Shown piece by piece: positions 1 through 10,282 of a stretch of DNA of 64,000 bases (the stretch's first letter is position 1; every line of letters starts with the position of its first letter). Under the pieces are notes generated by a model. It was not told the origin of the DNA. It saw only the letters and a program-made list of their open reading frames with translations, and made no database searches. Position numbers and translations under genes: made by a program. The DNA comes from Coriobacteriales bacterium OH1046 (GTDB lineage: Bacteria; Actinomycetota; Coriobacteriia; Coriobacteriales; Atopobiaceae): assembly GCA_004010535.1 (NCBI GenBank), contig RQYE01000010.1, positions 1-64,000 on the forward strand. The letters are read 5' to 3'.

Positions 1-481
1 GGGCGGGCGCGGAGGGGTTCGGGCTGGAGATACCGTCGGTATCGGCTGCCTCCCCACCGCATACCGCGCGCTTGATCTCGCTCGTGTTGCGGGCGATGAC
101 GACGGTGAGGATGATGAGCTCGTAGCTCACGCGCAGAAGAAGCTCGACGACCACCAGGAAGATCGCGCCGGCGATGAGAGCAGCGAGGAAGGTCCCGATA
201 CCGTCGAACAGCGAGGCGATGACACCGGAGACGAAGGCTAGTGCGATGAAGATGGCGAGGAAGAGGTAGAGCGCCTTCATGACCTTGTCGATGATCAGCG
301 TGTCGAAGCGCAGGAAAGGACCCCAGGTGGCCTTATCCTGCGGTTTGAAGCGCAGGGAGCTTCCATCGTGCACATAGCGCTTGTAGCCCATGACCGTGAG
401 CACGATCGAGGCGATGAACGAGACCAAGATGAGCGCTCCGAAGAATGCACTGCCTTCGTAACCATAACCGTAATACGACAT
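1..481 (-). CDS. DUF4282 family membrane protein (C-terminus cut by window edge)
   Basis: Read on the minus strand from an ATG at 481, preceded by a strong GGAGGAAAG ribosome site, and open to the first base of the window, so the C-terminus is missing. About 160 residues are visible. There is a hydrophobic segment at about 12-32, then the block LRFDTLIIDKVMKALYLF followed by two more membrane segments at about 70-92 and 97-120. This arrangement matches DUF4282 proteins, small inner-membrane proteins with no known activity. The visible tail is hydrophilic (Gly, Asp, Ser, Pro rich), suggesting a cytosolic C-terminal extension. It is divergent from the dehydratase gene to its right. Confidence 0.75.
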   Translation of the reverse strand, partial: MSYYGYGYEGSAFFGALILVSFIASIVLTVMGYKRYVHDGSSLRFKPQDKATWGPFLRFDTLIIDKVMKALYLFLAIFIALAFVSGVIASLFDGIGTFLAALIAGAIFLVVVELLLRVSYELIILTVVIARNTSEIKRAVCGGEAADTDGISSPNPSAPA

Positions 482-578
482 CTTTCCTCCAAACGATCGG
501 GATGCGCGAACAACTATAACGATACCTCAATCGCGGCGGCGGTGCGGCTGGGATGGAGACATCGCGGGCATCTGATAG

Positions 579-1634
<1,056 letters not shown>

Positions 1635-2538
1635 CTGCGGGGAGCGGGCAGACCGTCTCGGGTTCGCCACACGTTCCCTTGAGACGGTTACCCATCAAGC
1701 TTCTGATCTGGGCACATAGGAATTCCACCACATTCCGGTCGGCAAAATGTGGTGGGAGCGGAACAGCCTAAGGCCAACATCCCGACTTCCTCAGCAGATT
1801 TTAGAGAACAGGCAATCTGACCTGCGGATAGTCTCAGATTTCCGTGATTATTCTGCATGTGGTATGTCGCTCTTGGCCGCCTTGTCCAGGATTTCCCCGG
1901 CCTTGCCCGTGCGCAGATTCTTGAGTTCGAGATCCTCGAGTCCACGGCCTCGACGAGGGTGTCCGACTCGTTCGGTGGTCGAAGACCCACCAGTTGGCGT
2001 CGACGTTGGCGCAGGCCATGGCCGCAATCTCCTCTCGGGTGCTCGAGCACGGCAGGTCGCTCCGAGCTCGAGCAGGCGCAAGACGGCGAGCGCTCTGCAG
2101 CAGGCCGGGAAATGCGCTCCTATATGCCCGGGATCCATACGGTGTATGGAGAAATCCAAGGGTTTTGTGCCTAGACGGTAATGCAGGGGAAATTATGTGC
2201 AGAGAGCTTGGTTGTTTTGGTAGTATATCGCATGGGGCCTTTCGACTCCTTGCGGAGAAGGAGCGTCTTCAAAGCGGCTACTCGTCTCTCCCGGAAAACC
2301 GCCGGGAGGAGGTCGCTCAAAGAATGAATCTTGGGGACCTTCAAGGGCGAGGAATGGCAAGGCATTTCGCACATACGGGTGACAGGCAGGGCGGTGCCGG
2401 GCGGCGGCTTCCGTCTCATACCGGGCCCGCAGCCGGAATCCCCGCCGAGCCCGACGCTTCCGCAGAGGCCCGCCCTTCCACCAACGGAATCGAATCCCCG
2501 GCGCAAGCCGAAGCGAGAAGGCGAGGAACCGCGATCCT
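1635..2538. other. Non-coding or decayed stretch before the polysaccharide operon
   Basis: No intact gene convinces me here. On the minus strand around 1860-2050, short protein-like pieces lie in different frames (for example AAMACANVDANWWVFDH in one and LEDLELKNLRTGKAGEILDK in another), as expected of a frameshifted remnant, but I do not recognise the family. The right-hand half should hold the promoter and leader of the polysaccharide operon. No convincing -35/-10 pair stands out. A GCGAGGA ribosome site lies about 12 bases before the ATG at 2539. Confidence 0.4.
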
Positions 2539-3198
2539 ATGACCCTGCTAGAACTCATAGAGCTGCTGAAGAAGAGGCTTGCGCTGGTTATAGCGCTGCC
2601 CGTTGCCTTCGGGCTCATCTCAGCCGTGTACTGCTTCCTGTTCATGCCCAACGAGTACACGGCAACCACCAGCATGTACGTGCTCTCCACCCATACCGGC
2701 GATACCGCCAACGTTGCCAGCTCCGACCTCTCCGCATCCCAGATGATAGCCAACGATGTGGCCAAGCTCTTCACATCGGACCGCATCACGCGCGAGACGC
2801 TCGAGGCCACCGGCCTCGACTCCCTCTCAGAGTACGATGTGAGCGTGGAGAGTTCCACCACCACGCGCGTCATCACCCTGCGCGTGACCGGCCCCGATCC
2901 CCGGAACGCGGCTGGTATCGCCAATACCATGGCGGATAGGGTGTCGGATATCGCGCGGGAGGTCATGGGCATCGAGGCCGTGAACGTGCTCGATGCGGCC
3001 CAGATCCCCACCAGCCCCAGCGGGCCCCGGCGCTTCATGTACGTTGCCGTGGCCTGCATGGCGGGCCTTTTCACGGCGGTTGCCATCGTGGTGCTCGCAG
3101 ATACGCTCGATACCCGCGTGCGCAGCGCCGACGAGATCTCCGACCTTCTGGGCACGCCCGTCATCGGCAGGTTCCCGGCGATGAGGAAGGGGAGGTAG
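2539..3198 (+). CDS. Wzz/YveK-type polysaccharide co-polymerase (BY-kinase activator)
   Basis: 219 residues with the Wzz layout: a first membrane segment at about 14-35, an extracellular domain, and a second segment at about 167-190 preceded by the proline-rich SPSGPRR motif. In Gram-positive and actinobacterial systems this protein and a separate cytoplasmic kinase replace the single Wzc of Gram-negatives. Its short C-terminal tail activates the kinase, and the pair controls polymer length and export. It heads a run of almost touching plus-strand genes and the kinase starts 4 bases after its stop, which supports the assignment. Confidence 0.85.
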   Translation: MTLLELIELLKKRLALVIALPVAFGLISAVYCFLFMPNEYTATTSMYVLSTHTGDTANVASSDLSASQMIANDVAKLFTSDRITRETLEATGLDSLSEYDVSVESSTTTRVITLRVTGPDPRNAAGIANTMADRVSDIAREVMGIEAVNVLDAAQIPTSPSGPRRFMYVAVACMAGLFTAVAIVVLADTLDTRVRSADEISDLLGTPVIGRFPAMRKGR

Positions 3199-3202
3199 GG
3201 GC

Positions 3203-4102
3203 ATGGCAAAGAAGAAGCCGTTCGTCGGCGAGGACCGCACCATCCAGAATGCCGCGCAGACGCTGCTCGCGAACATCCGGTTCGCAAGCGTGGACGATCC
3301 CGTGCGCGCGCTCGTGGTGACCTCCTCGGTGCCCAACGAGGGCAAGACCACCGTCTCCATCGAGCTGGCCCGTGCCATCGCCGCAGGCGGACGCACGGTG
3401 CTTCTGGTGGAATGCGATATGCGCCGGCGCTCGCTCGCAGCCGTGCTGGGGGCGCATCCGCAGAGCGGCCTCTACGGCGTGCTCGCGGGTACGAGCGACC
3501 TCACCTCCAGCGCCGTCTCCGTCGAGAAGAACTTCTGGTTCCTCGATGTCGAGCCGCACATCCCCAATCCGCCCGACATCATCGCCTCCAAACGGTTCCG
3601 CCGTTTCGTGGAGGATGCCAAGGCGCGCTTCAACTACGTGATCTTCGACACCCCGCCGCTGGCCGCCTTCGTCGATGCCGCCGTGCTCTCCACGACGGCC
3701 GATGGCACGGTGATGGTGGTGCGCGAGAATTTCGCCAAGCGCTCGGAGGTCGTCGACGCCTATACGCAGCTGGAGAACGCCGGCGCCAACGTGGTGGGCG
3801 TGTGCATGAACTACTGCAAGGAGGAGCGCAGCGAGTACTACTACGCCTATTACGACAAGCAGGGCAATCGCGTGAAGGCCGCCGATTCCGATGAGGACGA
3901 TGAATCCGGGGGGCTCCTGCCGCTCCCCGCGCAAGGTCGCATGCACCGCGTGCACCAGCACGCGCAGACGCGGGGCGAGCTCGAGGCATCGTTGCGGCGC
4001 AACGCCGTCTCCGGCTCGGGTGCGGGCATGCCCGTCAATCGCACGAGGCCATCGCAGCAGCATGCCACCTCGCCCGATACCGCAGCGGGGAAGGATCTTT
4101 AG
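3203..4102 (+). CDS. Bacterial tyrosine kinase, CpsD/YwqD type
   Basis: Cytoplasmic ATPase and autokinase that works with the co-polymerase just upstream to regulate polysaccharide assembly. Visible BY-kinase motifs are Walker A SSVPNEGKTT (41-50), Walker A' LVECDMR (68-74) and Walker B VIFDTPPL (146-153). A tyrosine cluster at 212-217 (YYYAYY) is the usual autophosphorylation site. The cluster normally sits close to the C-terminus, but here about 80 hydrophilic residues follow it, so the tail is unusually long. The phosphatase gene starts 2 bases after its stop. Confidence 0.9.
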   Translation: MAKKKPFVGEDRTIQNAAQTLLANIRFASVDDPVRALVVTSSVPNEGKTTVSIELARAIAAGGRTVLLVECDMRRRSLAAVLGAHPQSGLYGVLAGTSDLTSSAVSVEKNFWFLDVEPHIPNPPDIIASKRFRRFVEDAKARFNYVIFDTPPLAAFVDAAVLSTTADGTVMVVRENFAKRSEVVDAYTQLENAGANVVGVCMNYCKEERSEYYYAYYDKQGNRVKAADSDEDDESGGLLPLPAQGRMHRVHQHAQTRGELEASLRRNAVSGSGAGMPVNRTRPSQQHATSPDTAAGKDL

Positions 4103-4104
4103 CC

Positions 4105-4749
4105 ATGCGCGATATCCACAGCCACATACTCCCGGGCGTGGATGACGGTGCGCGTGACCTCGACGAGAGCCTCGCCATGATCGCCGCGGCCAAGGCTGTC
4201 GGCGTGACGGAGATCGTCTGCACGCCGCACTGCCGCGACCCCTACTTCGATTACGACGCCATGTGGAAGGCATACGATCTGCTCGTGGCGCATGCGGACG
4301 GGTTCCCGCTGCAGATGGGCTTCGAGGTGAACCATGCCAAGCTCATGGACCTGGGCATGCAGTGGGTGGATTACCTGCATTTCGACGGCTCGAACGAGTT
4401 TCTGCTGGAGCTTTCGAGCCGTGCCACCGAGGTGGAGTTCGCCGATTACGAGCGCACCATCTTCGAGCTGCAGGGCAGGGGCTACGAGGTCATCATCGCG
4501 CATCCCGAGCGCTACCGCGCCGTGCAGAAGAACGTGGAGCTGGCCGAGCGGCTGGCGCGCATGGGCTGCAAGCTGCAGGCGAGCGCCGACTACATCGACG
4601 GCGGCAGGCTGGGACGCGAGAAGAAGCCCGCGCGGCGGCTGTTCGAGCAGGGCCTCTACGACTGCATCGCGAGCGATGCGCACTACCCGGCCCACTACGA
4701 CAGCCTGAGGCGTGCGCTGGAGGAGGACGGAGGAGATCTGGCAGGCTAG
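4105..4749 (+). CDS. PHP-fold tyrosine-protein phosphatase, CpsB/YwqE type
   Basis: 214 residues of the manganese-dependent PHP phosphatase family that dephosphorylates the tyrosine tail of BY-kinases. The N-terminal metal motif DIHSHILPGVDDG has His5, His7 and Asp13. Further histidine sites are in CTPHCRDP, IIAHPERY and near the end in ASDAHYP. It closes the regulatory triad co-polymerase, kinase, phosphatase. Gene order and 2-4 base spacing indicate one transcript. Confidence 0.9.
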   Translation: MRDIHSHILPGVDDGARDLDESLAMIAAAKAVGVTEIVCTPHCRDPYFDYDAMWKAYDLLVAHADGFPLQMGFEVNHAKLMDLGMQWVDYLHFDGSNEFLLELSSRATEVEFADYERTIFELQGRGYEVIIAHPERYRAVQKNVELAERLARMGCKLQASADYIDGGRLGREKKPARRLFEQGLYDCIASDAHYPAHYDSLRRALEEDGGDLAG

Positions 4750-4869
4750 CTTCTTCCGCTGAGCTTATCGGCAGACGATGACCTCAGCGCAGGAAACTGC
4801 ACGCCCGAGAGGGCACCGACATATCCACCGGAGCGGGCAATCGTCGCCACGCGCGTTGTCCTATCGGTC

Positions 4870-4887
4870 GGAGAACGATTCTTCTCC
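4870..4887 (+). promoter_or_regulatory. Small hairpin in the gap before the antiterminator gene
   Basis: A 6-bp perfect stem, GGAGAA and TTCTCC, closes a 6-base loop in the 210-base gap between the phosphatase and the LoaP-like gene. LoaP proteins are known to recognise a small RNA hairpin in the leader of their target operon. Nothing but position connects this hairpin to that role, and a 6-bp stem can occur by chance. The rest of the gap shows nothing clear. Confidence 0.2.
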
Positions 4888-4959
4888 ACATGGCTGCGGC
4901 CTCGGGCGAAGCGTACAGTACGATTCCCCTGCGTGCCGTGTTTGAAGGGGTGGGTGGGA

Positions 4960-5487
4960 GTGCCGAAGCCTCGGCTCTATGTGATCCAGGTCATGGGCGG
5001 GCAGGAGGAGCACACCAAAGCACTCGTGCTCAAGCTGCTCGCGGACGTTGCGAGCGATTGCTACACGCCCGCCTACGAGTGCGCCCGCAAGGTGGGCGGC
5101 GTGTGGCGGCGGGTGAGCAGGACGCTCTTCCCGGGCTACGTGTTCGTGGAGACGAGCGACCCCGCCGGCCTGCGCGACCGGCTGGGCGAGATCCCCGCGT
5201 TCGCCCGGCTGCTCGGCGCATCGGATGAATCGTTCCTGGCGCTCACGGACGACGAGGTGGCGTGGCTCAACGCGTTTGCCAATGTCGAGACGCATGTGGT
5301 GGAGATGTCGGAAGGGGTCATCGAGGGCGACCGCATCTTGGTGACCAAGGGTCCCTTAAAGGGACATGAGGGATTGATCCGCAAGGTCGACCGCCATAAG
5401 CGGCTGGCCGAGCTGGAGATAGGCATGTTCGGGCGCGAGAAGCGCGTGAGGATTGGACTGGAGATTGTCCGGAAGAGAAGTGAGTAG
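4960..5487 (+). CDS. loaP: NusG-family specialised antiterminator, LoaP-like
   Basis: About 175 residues with an N-terminal NGN domain (PRLYVIQVMGGQEEHT, then LFPGYVFVE near residue 55-65) and a C-terminal KOW motif (EGDRILVTKGPLKGHEG). LoaP is a NusG paralogue that travels with long biosynthetic operons in Firmicutes and Actinobacteria and lets RNA polymerase read through terminators. Its place inside a 12-kb glycan operon, just before the AT-richer glycosyltransferase block, fits that role well. I start it at GTG 4960, behind a GGGTGGGTGGGA purine run. An ATG at 4933 in frame is possible. Housekeeping NusG would not be expected in this setting. Confidence 0.75.
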   Translation: MPKPRLYVIQVMGGQEEHTKALVLKLLADVASDCYTPAYECARKVGGVWRRVSRTLFPGYVFVETSDPAGLRDRLGEIPAFARLLGASDESFLALTDDEVAWLNAFANVETHVVEMSEGVIEGDRILVTKGPLKGHEGLIRKVDRHKRLAELEIGMFGREKRVRIGLEIVRKRSE

Positions 5488-5508
5488 AGAAGATGAGGCG
5501 GTTGCGGC

Positions 5509-6276
5509 ATGACCATGGAAGACAACTTAGCAACATGTTCGCTGCTTTCCGTTTCCGACAAATCGTTAAGCTTGGAATCTGCCAAAGCTGATATTACCCC
5601 CATACCAAAACCCGGTTCAGCCGAGTTCGCGCGTCTGTGCCGTGCACTCGATCATCGCTCTTTCGGTTACCGTGTCATCAAGCGTCTCTTCGACATTGTC
5701 TTCAGCGCATGCGTTGTTATCGTAGGCTTTATCCCAAGCGTTATCCTATCCATTGCTGTTGCGGCGGAAACGAAGGGCTCTCCTATCTATTCTCAGATGC
5801 GTGTGGGCAAGCACGGGAAACCCTTCCGCATTTATAAGTTTCGCTCAATGGTTGCCGATGCCGATGATGTAGGTAAATACTTTACCCCTGAGCAGTTGGT
5901 TGTCTGGAAGCGTGAACGTAAAGTCGACAATGATCCTCGCATTACCAAACTAGGACGAATAATCCGTGAGACTTCGATTGATGAGCTGCCGCAGTTTCTG
6001 AATGTGTTGTCTGGTCAAATCTCAATCATAGGCCCTAGACCCATTACCTACGATGAATTGCGCGAATTCGGCGATGATGCTGCGTTACTGTGTAGCCTGC
6101 CAGGGGGGGTTACGGGGTTGTGGCAGGTCTCGAAACGCAACGATGCAACTTTCGAGAGCGGCGAACGCCAACGGATCGAGTTGGAGTATGTGCGCAAAGC
6201 AGGTCTTGTCATGGATGCGAAGTGTTTCTTTGGAACCTTTGGAGCCATATTTGGCAAAAACAGGAGTGGGCGATAG
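5509..6276 (+). CDS. Priming undecaprenyl-phosphate sugar-phosphate transferase
   Basis: Transfers a sugar-1-phosphate from a nucleotide sugar to undecaprenyl phosphate, the first membrane step of repeat-unit synthesis. The bacterial sugar transferase signature is complete: one hydrophobic re-entrant helix at about 62-85, then KFRSM, the catalytic SIDELPQFLNVLSG, SIIGPRP and GGVTGLWQVSKRN. At 255 residues it lacks the four-helix N-terminal part of full WbaP and has a soluble lead of about 55 residues instead. It starts the AT-richer part of the operon, so it and the genes after it probably form the exchangeable cassette. Confidence 0.9.
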   Translation: MTMEDNLATCSLLSVSDKSLSLESAKADITPIPKPGSAEFARLCRALDHRSFGYRVIKRLFDIVFSACVVIVGFIPSVILSIAVAAETKGSPIYSQMRVGKHGKPFRIYKFRSMVADADDVGKYFTPEQLVVWKRERKVDNDPRITKLGRIIRETSIDELPQFLNVLSGQISIIGPRPITYDELREFGDDAALLCSLPGGVTGLWQVSKRNDATFESGERQRIELEYVRKAGLVMDAKCFFGTFGAIFGKNRSGR

Positions 6277-6278
6277 GT

Positions 6279-7118
6279 ATGCGATATCAGCCCTACAGCT
6301 TCCTGCTCAGCATCTACGGGAAAGAAAAGCCTCAGTATCTGAGGGAGGCTCTCGACAGCATGCTCTCGCAGACCGTCGCCCCCTCTGAGATCGTCATGGT
6401 CAAGGATGGCCCGCTTACTTTAGAACTCGATGCAGTCCTTGACGAATACGACTCCGCCAACCCCGGCCTCTTTAAGTTTGTTGCCTATGATGAGAACCGC
6501 GGTTTGGGATATGCCCTCTCGCGGGGCATCCTCGCGTGCTCAAACGAGATCGTCGCCCGCATGGATACCGATGACTACTCTTTTTCCGACCGCATTGAGC
6601 GTCAGCTCGCTGAGTTCGAAGCAGATCCCGAGCTCGACATGCTAGGAGCGCAGGTCTACGAGTTCATCGAGTCGCCTGATAAGCCCATCTCTGTATCGAG
6701 TCTGCCGCTCGACGAGGTGGGTATTGCCGCCTACTCCAAGCGGCGCAATCCCTTCAGACATACACCGATGATGTATAAACGATCTCGTGTGCTTGAGGCG
6801 GGTAACTACAGTGCAGACTTCCTGTTCTTCGAGGACTGGGACCTCTTTAATCGCATGTTGGCGCATGGCAACAAGGGTCGCAACCTCTGTGCACCACTTG
6901 TTGCCATGCGCATTAATGCCGACTTTTTCGATCGCCGAGGAGGACGTAGTTATCTTCCACACATCTGGAAGTTCAAGATTGAGCAATTGAGAAGGGGCTA
7001 TTTTTCTCCCTTCGATTTCTGTGCATCATTCATCCCGCACGCTCTCGTGTGCCTGATGCCCAATGGGCTCCGGTCGTTGGTATATACGAAGATGCTGAGG
7101 AAGAAGGCAAATGCTTAG
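6279..7118 (+). CDS. Glycosyltransferase family 2
   Basis: GT-A fold transferase of 279 residues that adds a sugar to the lipid-linked repeat unit. It opens with YSFLLSIYGKEKPQYLREAL, and the metal-binding motif is ARMDTDDY at about residue 93. HTPMMYKRS and FFEDWDLFNRM are typical of family 2 acceptor regions. The start at ATG 6279 is 2 bases after the previous stop, with AGGAGTGGG before it. Donor and acceptor sugars cannot be told from sequence. Confidence 0.85.
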   Translation: MRYQPYSFLLSIYGKEKPQYLREALDSMLSQTVAPSEIVMVKDGPLTLELDAVLDEYDSANPGLFKFVAYDENRGLGYALSRGILACSNEIVARMDTDDYSFSDRIERQLAEFEADPELDMLGAQVYEFIESPDKPISVSSLPLDEVGIAAYSKRRNPFRHTPMMYKRSRVLEAGNYSADFLFFEDWDLFNRMLAHGNKGRNLCAPLVAMRINADFFDRRGGRSYLPHIWKFKIEQLRRGYFSPFDFCASFIPHALVCLMPNGLRSLVYTKMLRKKANA

Positions 7119-8235
7119 GATTCTTCATGCCGTTCCGGACATGAACTCCGGCGGTATCGAGAACTATATTATGAACATGTACCGGAATATCGATAGGGAT
7201 ACTATCCAGTTTGATTTCCTAGTCCATCATGCGGGCCGTGCTCTTTTCGACGATGAGATTGAAGAACTCGGCGGTTGTATACACCGTCTGCCTGTCCTTG
7301 ACAACAAAAACCTTTTTACCTATAGAAAGCAGCTTAACGAGCTGTTCGTCCAAGGCGATTGGCCTATCATCCATGGCCATGCGGCAAGTCTTGCCGGGTT
7401 CTACCTCGGGGCAGCAGAGCGTGCAGGCGTTCCTGTGCGCATTGCACACAGCCACGGCGCGTCGTTTCTTCGTACGCCAAAGGGCTACGCAAAACGACTG
7501 CTTTTCAAAGAAGCGAAACGTTATGCGAATGTTCGTCTCGCATGCTCCACGGAGGCGGGTCGATATTTGTTTGGAAAAGACATCTTCCATCTTGCGAAAA
7601 ATGCAATTTCGACGATGCGTTTCTCCTTCGACGACGCGGCGAGAGTTTGCGTGCGTAGTCGGCTCGGTCTTGGCGACGACGACCTCCTTATCGGTCATGT
7701 AGGGAGATACAACCTGCAGAAGAATCATGAGTTCCTCGTTGATGCGTTCTTTGAGCTCGAAAAAGTGAATCCAAAAGCAAGGTTGCTGTTAGTCGGGACG
7801 GGTGAGACGGAGCACAAGGTACATGAGCGGGTTAACAAGCTTGGATTTGCCGACAAAGTTATCTTCCAGAGCGTGACTGACGAGCCCGAGTCTTTTTATG
7901 CGGCGATGGACATCTTCGTTCTTCCGTCGCTTTTTGAGGGACTTCCCCTCGTTGGCATCGAGGCGCAGTGCAGCGGTCTGCCGTGTGTCTTCTCTTCGGA
8001 GGTCACCCGTGAGGTTGCCATATCCGACCTTGCGTCTTTTCTCCCTCTTGACGAAGGCCCCGCAGCATGGGCTGAGTTCATCGCGAAGACGCCACGCTGT
8101 GCGTCGAGGAAGGACTATGCCTCCTGCCCTGCGGATTACGGGTTCGATTGTGTTGAGAACGCGAAGGTTATGAGCCGCTTCTATCTCGAAATCTTTGAGA
8201 AGGGGGTTGGTTCTGTTGGCCCCTTACTGGGCTAG
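7111..8235 (+). CDS. Glycosyltransferase family 4 (GT-B fold)
   Basis: 374 residues. The N-terminal domain begins MLRILHAVPDMNSGGIENY, the glycine-rich acceptor loop of GT4 enzymes. The C-terminal donor domain has GRYNLQKNHEFLVDAF and the nucleotide-sugar motif SLFEGLPLVGIEAQCSG with its paired glutamates. It overlaps the previous gene by 8 bases and runs into the polymerase gene, so the three are translationally linked. The sugar added is not predictable. Confidence 0.88.
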   Translation: MLRILHAVPDMNSGGIENYIMNMYRNIDRDTIQFDFLVHHAGRALFDDEIEELGGCIHRLPVLDNKNLFTYRKQLNELFVQGDWPIIHGHAASLAGFYLGAAERAGVPVRIAHSHGASFLRTPKGYAKRLLFKEAKRYANVRLACSTEAGRYLFGKDIFHLAKNAISTMRFSFDDAARVCVRSRLGLGDDDLLIGHVGRYNLQKNHEFLVDAFFELEKVNPKARLLLVGTGETEHKVHERVNKLGFADKVIFQSVTDEPESFYAAMDIFVLPSLFEGLPLVGIEAQCSGLPCVFSSEVTREVAISDLASFLPLDEGPAAWAEFIAKTPRCASRKDYASCPADYGFDCVENAKVMSRFYLEIFEKGVGSVGPLLG

Positions 8236-9322
8236 TCTTCTGCTTGCTGTTGGTTTTATGCTCTTGGCCCAGAGAGGCGTCGAGGTCGGTGGCGAGTCTG
8301 TTCTGAAGAAGTGGGATGCCCGGAATGGACGTTCCTATATGCGATGGGGCGTCGTGGCGTCTGCGCTTGTCTTCGTGTGCCTTACGGGTTTTCGTTACGG
8401 TATTGGACAGGATTACTTCTATGCTTACATCCCCTATTTCGAGCGCGTCCGTACTGGCTTGGAACAAGGTGACTTAGAGGTCGGGTTCTTCGCGCTCAAC
8501 TGGTTAGTATCAAGGTTTACCAACGATCCGACGCCCGTGTTCCTGTTTTGTTCCGTCCTATTCTTCGGTTTCTCGTATGCTGCCGTCATGAGGGAATCGT
8601 CTCACCCTGTGCTGAGTGTATTCTTGCTCTTCGGGATGTCGTACTTTTTCATCTTTATGAATGCCATGCGACAGATGACAGCCGTCGCGATTCTGCTTTT
8701 TTCGCTCAGGCACATCGAAGAGAAGAAACTCGGGTCTTTTCTCGCCTGCATCGTCTTTGCCTGCACTTTCCACACTAGCTCGGTTCTTTTTGTCTTGATG
8801 TACTGGCTTCCGAAAGCAAGGATTAACATCTCTGTGTGCCTTCTTTCGGTCTTGTGTTTCTTCCTCTTCAAGACGCAGATCGCCAATTTCGTCAATTCGA
8901 TCATTGCCCAGACGTCATACGCCGGGTATGTCGGATCTGTATTTGATACTGGCCAGACTGGCAACGTAATCATCGCGATGAACATAGTGATCCTGCTATT
9001 TTCCACTATTGTCCCACGACTTAACGGCGGAGAATATTCCGATCGTTACCGCCTTCTGCTGTGGTGCCAGCTTATCTGCACTCTTATTGCAATACTCTCC
9101 GGTGCCATCCCTCTTTCTCAGAGGGTGCGTTGGATCTTCTCGTTGCCATCTATCATCCTGCTCCCATTAGCAGTTGACTCCATTGGGAACTTGCGTATCC
9201 GTTTTCTCGTACAGGCATCAATTGTCATCCTCTATATCGTCTATATCGCAATAACTATCGGCATGTGGAATGGCAACAATGTGGTTCCCTACCAATGTGT
9301 GTTCTTTAGGAACGGCGTATGA
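8195..9322 (+). CDS. EpsG-like polysaccharide polymerase
   Basis: A very hydrophobic protein of up to 375 residues with about ten membrane helices. The region TGFRYGIGQDYFYAYIPYF early on and the NAMRQMTAVAILLFSLRH helix are the marks of EpsG/Wzy-type polymerases, which join lipid-linked repeat units on the outer face of the membrane. The open frame begins with TTG at 8195, overlapping the previous gene by 41 bases. TTG codons at 8207 or 8216, behind AAGGGGG, are more likely true starts. The next gene overlaps its stop by 4 bases. Confidence 0.8.
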   Translation: MRRGLVLLAPYWASLLLAVGFMLLAQRGVEVGGESVLKKWDARNGRSYMRWGVVASALVFVCLTGFRYGIGQDYFYAYIPYFERVRTGLEQGDLEVGFFALNWLVSRFTNDPTPVFLFCSVLFFGFSYAAVMRESSHPVLSVFLLFGMSYFFIFMNAMRQMTAVAILLFSLRHIEEKKLGSFLACIVFACTFHTSSVLFVLMYWLPKARINISVCLLSVLCFFLFKTQIANFVNSIIAQTSYAGYVGSVFDTGQTGNVIIAMNIVILLFSTIVPRLNGGEYSDRYRLLLWCQLICTLIAILSGAIPLSQRVRWIFSLPSIILLPLAVDSIGNLRIRFLVQASIVILYIVYIAITIGMWNGNNVVPYQCVFFRNGV

Positions 9323-10281
9323 GTAAGCTGCTGATCTCAGTCATTGTTCCTGTGTACAATGTCGAGAATTATCTTTGCGAATGCTTGGATAGCATACTTG
9401 CCCAAGATGAGGAGCGTTTCGAACTTGTTGCGGTGAACGACGGTGCCACGGATTCTTCTCGAGAAATCCTTGCTGAGTACGCTGATCTTGATAGCAGGGT
9501 TCGCATTGTCGATCAAGAAAACAAAGGCCTTGCCAGCGCGCGCAACGCTGGAATCGACGCGGCTGTCGGTGAGTACGTTGCCTTTGTCGACTCCGATGAC
9601 TTCGTCGCTCCTAGTTACCTCTCAAAGATGCTCTCCAACGCCAGAGCTTGTGACGCTGATGTATCTATCTGCGGTAGGATTATCTATGGTGATGGTGCGT
9701 CGCGGCATCATAAACGGCCGAGATTCTCGAAGAGGGTTCTCGGCCCCGCAGAGGCTGTGCGGGCATTAAACTCCTTTGCGTCGTTCGACATGTCTATGTG
9801 TGGGAAACTATTTCGTGCCGATCTGTTCGAAGGTATCGAGTTTCCGGTGGGAAAGAACTCTGAGGACCAATTCGTCTGCTATAAGCTGCTTTTCAAAGCG
9901 GTCCGTACTTTCTATGAAGATGTTCCTCTGTACTACTATCGCCAACGAGCGGGCAGCATCTCACGGGGCTCGCATGTAAACACATTTCCAATCGAGGCGT
10001 CACATGAACAGCTTGCGACGCTGCGGAAACAGCGACCCGAGCTTACCTATGTGGGTGAGACATCCTGCTTCTTCTCGCAGGTCGCTGTTTATAACGCCTT
10101 TGCGATTCGTGGATGTGAGTTGCCCGAGGACATCTCGGCGACGATTCGCGAAGAGATGGGTTCCTATCTGGATTCCGTTCTCAAGAATCCTGACATTCCA
10201 AAGATGAAGAAGGCACAGGCGCTCGTATTCCTGTTCGCTCGCCCACTCTACAGGCGTTTTTACCTATCCCGGAGGGGCTGA
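9319..10281 (+). CDS. Glycosyltransferase family 2
   Basis: 320 residues starting LISVIVPVYNVENYL, the standard GT2 opening, with the metal site AFVDSDDFVAPSYL near residue 95 and GKNSEDQFVCYKLL further on, resembling EpsJ/CpsJ enzymes. It adds one sugar to the repeat unit at the cytoplasmic face of the membrane. Its ATG overlaps the TGA of the polymerase gene, and the pyruvyl transferase gene starts 1 base after its stop. Confidence 0.88.
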   Translation: MSKLLISVIVPVYNVENYLCECLDSILAQDEERFELVAVNDGATDSSREILAEYADLDSRVRIVDQENKGLASARNAGIDAAVGEYVAFVDSDDFVAPSYLSKMLSNARACDADVSICGRIIYGDGASRHHKRPRFSKRVLGPAEAVRALNSFASFDMSMCGKLFRADLFEGIEFPVGKNSEDQFVCYKLLFKAVRTFYEDVPLYYYRQRAGSISRGSHVNTFPIEASHEQLATLRKQRPELTYVGETSCFFSQVAVYNAFAIRGCELPEDISATIREEMGSYLDSVLKNPDIPKMKKAQALVFLFARPLYRRFYLSRRG

Positions 10282-10282
10282 C

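Noticed and set aside
2193-3287. 364-residue minus-strand frame opposite the Wzz-like gene
   Set aside because: Composition is typical of a shadow frame and the plus-strand gene has clear domains.
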